DNA from: Protostelium mycophagum
Taxonomy: Eukaryota; Evosea; Variosea; Protosteliida; Protosteliaceae
Assembly: GCA_002081555.1 (NCBI GenBank)
Contig: MZNV01000994.1
Span: 1 to 25,504 of the forward strand
Length of the DNA stretch: 25,504 nt
Reading direction: 5' to 3'
Part shown: in pieces, positions 9,401 to 16,901 of the stretch
Layout: the number at the start of each line of letters is the position of its first letter
How positions within the stretch are numbered: position 1 is the stretch's first letter
Notes under the pieces: model-generated
Told to the model about the DNA's origin: nothing
The model's input: the letters and a program-made list of their open reading frames with translations, nothing else
The model's database searches: none
Translations under genes and position numbers: made by a program

Positions 9401-11000
9401 AGTCGCCACTTCCCCTGGTTGCGTCTACAATGGTTCGGAAAGATCAATTACCCGGGCGTCTCATTCGATTGAAACCAGCCCTCCCCTTCAGTCCCATTTC
9501 CGTACTTTCACATGTCAGAATTTCTTCTCATGTTCTGCAACTGTATAACCCACCATAAATCAACACGTCAAATGTCATTCTGACATTTCTGACAGGACGA
9601 ATACATCCGGTGTATCACCGGTACAGAATTCATAAACTGGTGCGCCAGCCGGCTCGACCTCAAGAATAGACTTCAGGCACAAACATATGGGCAGGGAATG
9701 CTCACCGCTGGGATCCTGTCTCCAGTTTCCAAGAGATTTCCGACCTTTGAAGATGGCGAGAAGATGTACAGACTGCATTCAAGCTGGCTGCCGCCGATGA
9801 ATAATGTCAACGCAAAGAGAAATTTGGATCATTTGGAATTTCTGGAGCTGGAGAGCCAGGAGGTCAGCTTTTTCTCCAAACATTTTTGTGTTGAATTGTG
9901 GGTCTAGAAGGCCTCTGTCATTTATTTTTAATGCTTCATAATTTTGAAGACAAAGTATATTAATTTGAATGACACGTTGTAGATAGCCAGACAGATGACC
10001 TTGATTTCAGAAAAACTATTCTACAAGGTGTCTTCCCGACAAGTACGGATCTATCGTTTTGACATCTTCTGACAATTTGACAGGTCCTGGCGTACCCCTG
10101 GGCGTCAAATACTGGCACGAGGTGCCAGGAGGTAGACAATGTCTTGGATCGTTTTGGATGGGTTTCATTATGGGTTGTGAATGAGATATTACGTCACCAT
10201 CTCAATCTACAATTGCGACGTGATGTGGTCACAAAGTTTATCGAGGTGGGTGTAGGGGTTACAGTTGTAGATAACATTCGCAGATCGCAGATTGTTGTTT
10301 CAAGATGAGAAATTTCGGAGACTCCATGGCCATATTGGCAGGTCTCAATAATAGGTAGAAGACTCTCATGAATATTTTCGCCTCCATCGAAATTTCACGG
10401 AGATCTCACGGAATTACAGGTCCGTCCAGCGTCTGAAAAAGACTTGGGAAGGGCTGAGCAACAAGTCTAAGAGAGATATGGACAATCTGGAACAACATTC
10501 ACCCGCATATCAACACGAGATGCGAAAAGAGCACGGGCGGTCTGCCCCCTTGATTCCGTACTTCGGCCTGTTTGTGGCCGATTTGATCAGGCTGGAGGAG
10601 GTGTGTTGGGCTTTAATCTTCATCTGTAATAGAATTGTACATAGTGTTTGCACACCCATAAACATACACAACTTGTACAGCAGAATATTATTTCTGACGG
10701 CTACAGGTACCAGAAGTCTTAAAGCCCTCCGAATTGATCAATTTTTCCAAGAAAAGGGTCCTCTCTGCAATATTGAGACAGCTCGATAGTTACAGGAAAA
10801 AGAGGTACATCATCACGCCCATCCCTTCATATGAAAATTGGATGAAGTCGTTGGTACTGGAAACCGAAGACAAGTGAGTGATTTGGTGCCAAAACGGGTC
10901 ACGTGCTCAAATGTACAGGTTGTACCTAAAATCACGTGAGATAAACGAAGATATGTTTTTTGGGGCGGGATCGCCCACGACGAAGAGAGCTTATAAATAA
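6494..11000 (+). CDS. Ras guanine-nucleotide exchange factor with DEP domain
   Basis: A 21-exon model with exons 6494-6614, 6654-6742, 6784-7496, 7738-8024, 8173-8274, 8390-8444, 8465-8522, 8620-8725, 8767-8783, 8841-8953, 9068-9233, 9281-9313, 9362-9389, 9443-9513, 9596-9862, 9984-10027, 10084-10245, 10284-10354, 10420-10600, 10707-10873 and 10919-11000, giving about 977 residues. Residues 1 to about 450 are Ser/Pro/Lys-rich and probably disordered. A RasGEF_N domain follows at about 475-610 (VVVGGTLDKLIEKN, then LNCLRVIIVMENWL). A DEP domain lies at about 655-725 (GTEFINWCASRL, YGQGMLTAGILSPV). The catalytic CDC25-type domain runs from about 743 to 960 (IARQMTLISEKLFYK, WVSLWVVNEIL, RLKKTWEGLS, PLIPYFGLFVADLI). 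It should load GTP onto a Ras-family GTPase; the DEP domain probably targets it to membranes. A stop in frame upstream supports ATG 6494. Junctions around exons 12-14 and the boundaries of the 44-45 nt exon 16 are the least certain. No kinase, LRR or cyclic-nucleotide domain is seen. Confidence 0.94.
7502..7535 (+). repeat. 17-bp tandem duplication in RasGEF intron 3
   Basis: Two adjacent copies of ATTATTTTACAAGTATY occupy 7502-7518 and 7519-7535, differing only in the last base. They lie at the 5' end of the 241-nt intron 3, the longest in this gene. A recent slippage duplication is likely. Confidence 0.85.
8034..8080 (+). repeat. ATT-type microsatellite in RasGEF intron 4
   Basis: An AT-only tract of ATT/TATTA units interrupted by TTAA, inside the 148-nt intron 8025-8172. 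It probably explains the unusual length of this intron. Confidence 0.85.
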
Positions 11001-11621
11001 TTAATTGTACTACCATGAATAAAACTACAAGATTTTGTCGAAAAGTCTTCCACTGCAAAATTCATCATGAAGTAGGGCAAAGAGGACCACGAACAAATTC
11101 CAGCAATTAGAAATAAATTACGATGAACTTTTGAATCTCATGAAGTGGGCCCCTTGATAATGCAATTGAAATATTTTGGATTTATCATCATATCACAGTT
11201 GTGCTTCAGGTGTCACAATATTTTTGTGAGCAGTGTAAACTTGTGGGCCCATAAGTTGATATGACAACTTGTATAATTTTATTCCTCAAACATCCAGTCT
11301 GTCTTGTGTCTGTTGTCCCTGACACAACCTTTTCCTTTTGGTTTAGACTTGATCGATTTGTAGTATGTTCTCATCTCATCTTTGACATTCCTTCCTTCCT
11401 CTTCTTGCTCCCAAAATGTGTGATCGTGCATTTTGCTGTGATGTTCATCAGCGGATCGGTAAGTCTTTACACTTGATCGAGAGTTTTATGGAGTTAAATT
11501 CGTCATCTTCCTGTCTTCAAGACGAATCTTGCAATTTTTCTCGGTCGAGATTTTCCTCATCAATAACTTCTCAACATATTTTCGAATTTAAAAGTGGCAT
11601 TCTGCCGCAGAGAAGTTGATT
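11001..11621. other. Region with unresolved small gene(s), probably minus strand
   Basis: No recognisable family. Hydrophilic, protein-like minus-strand segments occur at about 11600-11470 (EENLDREKLQ; DDEFNSIKLSIKCKDLPI) and about 11440-11200 (NRSSLNQKEKVVSGTTDTRQ). They are separated by stops that would need short introns I cannot place. Plus-strand frames at 11261-11476 (hydrophobic) and 11416-11619 (Ser/Phe/Cys-rich, MCDRAFCCDVHQ) have the composition expected of antisense shadows of a Lys/Glu-rich gene, although a GTAAGT donor at 11459 leaves a spliced plus-strand gene possible. The RasGEF transcript must end in the first part of this region. GGGCCC occurs twice, near 11150 and 11245. 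Confidence 0.4.
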
Positions 11622-11626
11622 TAAAC

Positions 11627-12257
11627 TCACCTCTCATCTCTTTGTTTTTTTAGAAGAATACTAGCAGGTACTGGTGGCTTTACACTGCTTAAAAATACTG
11701 GCTTCCAGGCCTGCAATATTGATGATTGATCAGATGCTGTCTTCTCACCTTTTTGGCATCTTTGGCAGACATCCGTGTTGGTGTCCTCTGATTCAGGTCT
11801 GATCCTGCATGATTTAGAGGGTCGCCTGACTTGAACAGTGATATCAGAAAGAGATACGAAACTTTTGATTGGCTCGACATGATGAAGAACAGAAATGAGA
11901 ATAATAACAAGCATGACGCACCTGTGTTCCACCAGGCTTCCATGCACAATCTCCACCAGATTGCATTATAGTCACGTGACTTATCACACCACCTATTCCA
12001 GGCGCGGCTGATACGAGGTAAAAGTAAGAGATCGTAGGTACCTGGTGAGATTGAATTTTGATGATAATTTGACATTGTGTAATACCCAAGTAATGCATCA
12101 CACGGACACACAATTCAGCGACAGGGGGGTCTGAAAGAAAGGTCTTCAGCTTTGGTAATGTGAGTTAGTCATCGCATCTCCAAGGACTCACAAGAACAAC
12201 TTCATTATCTTCTGCATCAACCTCCTCGGTCTGCTCTTGCTTCTTTCGTTGTCCCAT
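11627..12257 (-). CDS. F-box protein
   Basis: Five exons: 12257-12192, 12143-12086, 12041-11922, 11861-11749 and 11710-11627, with introns of 48, 44, 60 and 38 nt, giving 146 residues. After an acidic N-terminus (MGQRKKQEQTEEVDAED), residues about 25-82 read as an F-box: LSDPPVAELCVRVMHYLG, then DLLLLPRISRAWNRWC and an IWWRLC turn. This matches the family's hydrophobic pattern of helix, L-x-x-IS-x-x-W, and W-x-x-L. F-box proteins recruit substrates to SKP1-CUL1 ubiquitin ligases. The C-terminus is short, with a basic stretch and no WD40 or LRR repeats, so the substrate-binding part is unknown. Introns 1 and 3 end in AAG. Frame and phase agree at every junction. The F-box assignment is from pattern recognition only. 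Confidence 0.78.
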
Positions 12258-12261
12258 TTTG

Positions 12262-12512
12262 ATGTCGAAGTATGAGATGCACAAAAAAGAAGAAACGGCA
12301 GCTGTCGGATTTCACCTCTACAACGCCTCACCAACAGGAATTAATCCCCAAAAGGTCCTCTTTATCCATAATTTGTATTTTGATGGATGTGACTTAAGGA
12401 ATGTTGTCAATGTATCCTTTTGATCAACTCGAAATTTAAATGGATAAAATATTTCTTGGAATGATTCCAGGCCAATCTGATGAAAGAGGCCTTACATGAA
12501 CACGCTTTATAA
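12262..12512 (+). CDS. Two-exon small protein, 63 residues, unknown
   Basis: Exons 12262-12411 and 12471-12512 flank a 59-nt intron ending TTCCAG. The product starts MSKYEMHKKEETAAVGFH, contains GINPQKVLFIHNLYFDGCD and ends LMKEALHEHAL, with good coding character and matching phase. I do not recognise the family. It sits between two minus-strand genes with 4 nt between its ATG and the F-box ATG, and 4 nt between its TAA and the LSM3 stop codon. Its UTRs must overlap the neighbours' transcripts. Confidence 0.65.
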
Positions 12513-12516
12513 GTTG

Positions 12517-12949
12517 TTAAATGCGAACAGGTGGTGAGATAAGAATAACTCCATCTCCTCTCACAAATAACATTTCCATCTTTCTCTTTTCTTTCTATTT
12601 TCGATCAGACCAACACGTTTTATGTCTTAAATGATCTGATATGATTGTTTAGATTTAAAGAAAGAATACCTTAACAATCTCTTCGTATGTTTCTTCGTCT
12701 ATCTCTCGGATTGTGAGTGTCTCCTCCACGTTGCCGAGAACCATGTTGAGATGTTGATCGTAGGCCTTAACATACCGCGTCAGATACACCTAATAGTAGA
12801 ATAAGAATACTCACATGTAATTTACCGTATAATTCTCTATCTCCCTTCAATTTCACATAAATGTTCTCATCTAAACTGAGTCTGACGAGATCTAATGGTT
12901 CTTCGACCATTCCTCCCTCCTGTTCCTTCTTTTGGTTATCCTCGCTCAT
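12517..12949 (-). CDS. LSM3: LSM3, U6 snRNA-associated Sm-like protein
   Basis: Exons 12949-12815, 12765-12670 and 12594-12517 (introns 49 and 75 nt) give 102 residues, the same length as human LSM3. Conserved blocks run the full length: [49 protein letters not shown]-type Sm1/Sm2 sequence, then [20 protein letters not shown]3 is a subunit of the LSM1-7 ring (cytoplasmic mRNA decapping) and the LSM2-8 ring (nuclear U6 snRNP). Intron 1 ends in AAG. The position is fixed by the invariant HAYDQHLN join and gives good evidence that this genome uses AAG acceptors. Confidence 0.97.
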
Positions 12950-13039
12950 CTTCGTTTGTGCAATATGAAAAATCAGAGATCACCCCGATGATCAGCAGGT
13001 TGTAGTCCATCATCCACAAATCAATTTCTTGGCCTTCAG

Positions 13040-13743
13040 ATGATGCAAGTTGACACCAACTACGTTCCACATCAACACAATGACTGGAAGAATGAATCAC
13101 ACTGGATATTTGCTTATGGAAGTTTAATGTGGGATCCAGGTCTTTGGCAGTCCTGATTGTTCAAGTCGCTTACAAGCAAAGGTTTCCCGTATCTAGAAAA
13201 GAGACCTGCTCTTCTAAGTGGATATGTTCGAGATCTCTGTGTCTACAGCTTCTTAACACGAGGATCGAGGAATGAGCCAGGCCTGTGTCTTGGATTATCA
13301 CGCCAAGAGGGTGGCTCGTGTCTTGGCGTTATTTTTCGAATAGAGAATGGCGAGCGTGATAATGTCTGGCATTTATTACAGGTTGGTGATCATGTCTGCT
13401 TGGACACTCCTAATTATGGCAGGAAAGAGAGAATGTACCAGAGGTTTGTTACAGGGCTGTAACTTTAAAAGTGATGTCCGATCAAGAAGATGAAGCGCTC
13501 GTCTTCTTGCCCCTTGTCAATCATGAGCAGTATGCAGGTCATCTCACTCAAGAACAAAGAATAAGCATACTCAAAGACAAGGTACAAAACTCCAATTTAA
13601 ACCAAAGTGATGTACATCAGGGACGAAGAGGCACGAGAGGAACTTCTCTACAATATTTGGAAATGACAATAGAGAGTCTGCACAGAGAAGCAGGCATCAG
13701 AGACCCCCACCTCGATCACCTCTTCAGCTCGGCTCTCCAATAA
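13040..13743 (+). CDS. ChaC-type gamma-glutamylcyclotransferase
   Basis: Exons 13040-13139, 13182-13381, 13423-13581 and 13621-13743 (introns 42, 41 and 39 nt) give 193 residues. The substrate-binding motif YGSL is at residues 26-29 inside WIFAYGSLMWDPGFPY. Downstream are RNEPGLCLGL, GGSCLGVIFRI, an ERE motif at about 101-103 holding the probable catalytic glutamate, then EALVFLPLVNHEQYAG and the C-terminal TSLQYLEMTIESL/GIRDPHL blocks typical of ChaC. The enzyme cleaves glutathione to 5-oxoproline and Cys-Gly in the cytosol. Intron 1 ends in AAG. Intron 3 (13582-13620) is 39 nt with no stop, so retention would add 13 residues; removal fits the family better. An upstream non-coding exon is possible because TTCAG directly precedes the first ATG. 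Confidence 0.95.
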
Positions 13744-13925
13744 TTAATGTTGTTGGAGCTGTCGTTGCTAGGTCCTCTTCTTTTGGGCAAATTTTGAACT
13801 TCTTTCAGCCAAAATCCACCCCCGGTTTCCATGAAGCCCGAACGGATTTCCAACAAATCCGATGTGCCCGCAAGAGGTCCGGGCGCATTCTTCTGTTCAT
13901 CTTCGTGGAATAATAAAGACGACAA
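13716..13925 (-). CDS. Small ORF of 69 residues, unknown function
   Basis: A minus-strand frame from ATG 13925 to TGA 13716 has balanced, protein-like composition (MSSLLFHEDEQKNAPGPL; FMETGGGFWLKEVQNLPK). It overlaps the ChaC 3' end by 28 bp, antisense, and its ATG is 12 bp from the cyclin ATG on the other strand. A second plus-strand frame over the same bases also looks reasonable, so the call is tentative. No family is recognised. Confidence 0.45.
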   Translation of the reverse strand: MSSLLFHEDEQKNAPGPLAGTSDLLEIRSGFMETGGGFWLKEVQNLPKRRGPSNDSSNNINYWRAELKR

Positions 13926-13937
13926 AGACGAACAAAC

Positions 13938-14795
13938 ATGGAGGCCTTTTCAGACCACTTTAACGTACTTATCGTTCATGTATTGGAATCAGGACTGCGA
14001 TTGACCCAAACAGATCACATGCGCACTGGATACCAGTAGACCTCTCTTCAAGATAGTCAACAGCGTCGATAATCTCTGGTCCCGATTAGAAGACTTGGCT
14101 GAATTCACACGATGTGCACTCCGCACGGACCTCTTCTCGAGCGATGCACACAGGACTCTTCTCAACACTGTCACACAATCCTCACAAACACGGCATGAGA
14201 AAGGGTATGATGGCATGTGTCAATGTGTGTTTCTGAAAAAAACAGGTTGTGGTTTTTGCGACAAAGAGTTGACTCGTGGTTGGTGCTGGGCGAGAAGAGA
14301 TGGGATGACAAAGACACCTGCGATTTTCTCTTTCAGACAATTGATTTATATAAGGTGATCATTTAGATGTGATTAATATTTATGTATTGACGTGATAAGA
14401 GTTGCAAACACCACTGTACAAGCCATTTCCTTGCCTCAATGATCATCTACATGGATCGATTCACAAAACAATTTGGGCGTCTATCGTCACAACAGCTCTC
14501 AGATCATCTTTTCATCTGCACAATTGCCTCCATAAAATTCTGGCAAGAAGAAGGTGAGAGATCCGAGTTTTGCTTTCTATATAGAGCTGACTTTTCCACA
14601 GAAACACCTCTAAAGAAGCTGCAGGAGCTTGCGGATACACATCTAAATATTCCAAGAAGAGTTTCAGATTTCCTCATGAACTTTCTGGCAGAAATAGAAT
14701 ACCGTTTGTACATATCACCAATAGAAATGCAGAAATATTCTGCACTTCTAAGTATCAATTTAGACAAGATCACAATAAAAGAAATCTATTTATAA
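13938..14795 (+). CDS. Cyclin-family protein (PHO80/P-type-like)
   Basis: Exons 13938-13964, 14014-14204, 14246-14354, 14400-14553 and 14602-14795 (introns 49, 41, 45 and 48 nt) give about 224 residues. The cyclin-box core is visible in exons 3-5: a run SHFLASMIIYMDRF matching the family's LALIYLDRF, followed by LSDHLFICTIASIKFWQEE, which corresponds to the helix that normally reads AxKxxED, and the C-terminal IPRRVSDFLMNFLAEIEYRL. Short single-fold cyclins of this kind partner CDKs such as PHO85. Intron 3 ends in AAG. Intron 4 (14554-14601) is a multiple of three and stop-free, so retention would be silent in frame. The first 9-codon exon is the least certain part. Confidence 0.83.
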
Positions 14796-14849
14796 ACTAG
14801 AAGTAACTTTCTTCATGTGTGGACATGATCTTCCAAAATCAAGTTTTAT

Positions 14850-16433
14850 TTACACGAACCCGCCCTCTTCTCCACCATCCTCTTCTATCAGCTTTCTAAA
14901 CTCATTGTCCCACTCTGCTTCGTTGAACTCGGCACCTTCTATAACCTCTTCTGCAGAGGGGTGGTCCTGCTCACGTTATATTGTTTCATCCACTGGAATG
15001 GAATGTCTATATGCTCACCTGTTGGTAATTGTCTTCTTCATCAGACTCTAATAACATCGAGATAGGAGGTGCAGCAGATGTCACTGTCACTGGTTTTTCT
15101 TCCAGATTGGGTGACATCAGCTCTTCTACAACGAGCTCTCTGGGAGGGTCTTCGATTGTAAATGAGGGGGTGGGTAGTGGGGAGGGAGGTTGTACTTCTT
15201 CCGCAGAGTGTGCATCATCTCGTGAACTGTCGATTCGCGGAATGTCGACGCTGGGGTTGTCGACAGTGGGGGAGTTCGGTGAGTAGAAGGCCCTATGAGG
15301 GGCCCTCTCAAGCCTCATATTTTCAGGTGCAGAGATATTGTGAATTTCCACACGCAAATCATCAACTAGTTCCCTCATCTACAACGAAGATGTCAGAGGA
15401 AATCTCCCTGAAAATTCACCTCAGCCATGAAGTTTACGTCTGCGAAATCGTTCCTGACCACCTCCCTTTATAAAAATAAATATGATATCATAATTGACAA
15501 CTTTTATGTGTGGTGCATTTACTGGTATCTTTATGGTTTGGAAATATATAAAAATACCTTGTGGCGACGATGGCCTCCTTTGAGGCTTTCCATGCGTCGG
15601 ATGAGACTATAGTGCTGGAGGCTCTCCCTACTGCATCTTTTGTCACCTCCACAGTCGTCTTTGCTTTTTCTGGTATTTTATACCTTTTTATATTATTTTC
15701 ATGATTTTTTTCAAAAGAGAATTCTAAAAATATTTTTTCACAATTAATTTTCAAATACAACTTTTAAATCTTTTAAATTCAAAATTGAAACTTACTCTTG
15801 GCTGACAGAAGAGAGTACACCTCCAATGCCAGTGAAGAAATTTTTACCAACACTGACGACATCATAAATAAATTCGCTCGTTGTCGCGGTGGCCTATAAC
15901 GTCAGAATTTTCTCAGTATTTTTGTGATTATTTTCTTGGAAAATTCAAGTGAAAATTCATGGAATATGTGGATACCCTTATTGGCTGTGGAGGTGGTCCT
16001 GAAAGAGCGCGGTTGATCTCTTGTATTTGATCAGAATTTTGTTTGAAATTCTTGCCGAGATCTTCAATCTGTGAGCCAGAAATGGATTCCTCAAGCAGTT
16101 CCTTCTTTAAATTCTCTTTCTTTTGACTTAAGAATGTCTGTGTGATACATCAACACAATCGGCATGTGTCGTTAGCGTCTAACGACGAAAATGATCTGCG
16201 AGATGGGTCATCACCTTGATGTAAGCTCTCATAGCAGGAGGGCATGTCTTGAGATGTTCTGTCATTTCTTCTTCTTTTTGTGTTCTATATTCACATCCTT
16301 CTCTTCTATATGGACAATATTGTATCTAAAAAAGTAATGAACACAATAATCGTCGATCTGGACCCACATTTGTTTCAAGATTAGTGTTGTTGATTGTGGG
16401 ACCTGTGAGCATCTCTCCTGGTGAATCGTCCAT
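14850..16433 (-). CDS. TRAF-like zinc-finger coiled-coil protein
   Basis: Eight exons: 16433-16368, 16325-16215, 16137-15976, 15893-15796, about 15669-15558, 15465-15420, 15378-15019 and 14966-14850, giving about 355 residues. Near the N-terminus a C-x6-C-x12-H-x3-C pattern (Cys26, Cys33, His46, Cys50) resembles a TRAF-type zinc finger. Then come a charged helical segment, a small hydrophobic glycine-containing helix (FFTGIGGVLSSV), an alanine/lysine helix (AWKASKEAIVA), a proline/serine-rich acidic linker and a very acidic C-terminus (EWDNEFRKLIEED). The frame does not close across the intron between exons 4 and 5 with simple GT-AG sites, so one boundary there is wrong or a micro-exon is missing. 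No named family is recognised beyond the zinc finger. Confidence 0.72.
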
Positions 16434-16530
16434 GATGTTGTTGTCTCCCAGATCGACACGAATTACAAGAAAAACAGAAGACTTGGAGGATTCACACTTT
16501 CTTTGAATTTCAAAAAAAAGTGACAGGTTC

Positions 16531-16875
16531 TTACGTAACTATTACGAATTCACTCTTGTCTGTACACGTCACCTGAACGTCGACAACACCACCTTTTCGT
16601 GATAAACTATTTTTTGCAACAGAGAAGCTGGTTCTATGTTCCACTGAAGCCGGAAATTTAAATCCGGCTTTCGGCTTGGAAAATGGTGTCGTTTGTCTAA
16701 CGCTGGAACTTGAAGCTCACTCTTTGGAGTTCTCTTCTTAATGTTTATGAGATGAGGTTTCAGTTGTGTTTTGTGGTGTGGGGGGTGTTTTTCTTCAGAA
16801 AAAAGTGACCAAAGGTTTCCCAGGAATTTGATAATCTACAATGACTCAGAACCTTCGTGTGAAACCTTTCCATAC
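16531..16875 (-). CDS. Small basic gene, exon structure unresolved
   Basis: The minus strand has a strong coding-like block ending at TAA 16531-16533: SKPKAGFKFPASVEHRTSF then RKGGVVDVQVTCTDKSEF. An alternative frame over the same bases (LQVPALDKRHHFPSRKPD) also stays open. Possible 5' exons lie at about 16875-16838 (MYGKVSHEGSE) and about 16790-16715. A 24-nt GTGAGC-TAG intron near 16710 is plausible. I could not join them in one frame. It is divergent from the large membrane-protein gene at 16902. Unknown function. Confidence 0.45.
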
Positions 16876-16901
16876 ATCGCATCGGCTCTCTAAACTGAGG
16901 G

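Noticed and set aside
11261-11476. Hydrophobic 71-residue plus-strand ORF that looks like a small membrane protein
   Set aside because: It lies opposite a Lys/Glu/Thr-rich minus-strand frame; hydrophobic shadows of hydrophilic genes are expected. No conserved membrane family matches.
11200-11610. Reassignment of UGA as a sense codon, suggested by protein-like minus-strand blocks separated by in-frame TGA
   Set aside because: Conserved genes in the window (LSM12, ISD11, F-box, membrane protein) end at TGA in the expected place, and introns freely contain TGA. Short unresolved introns explain the blocks better.
12955-13039. Upstream ATG and short frame before ChaC (12975 onward)
   Set aside because: The frame stops after a few codons. 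The ChaC start at 13040 gives the family's normal distance to the YGSL motif; at most this is a leader or non-coding exon.
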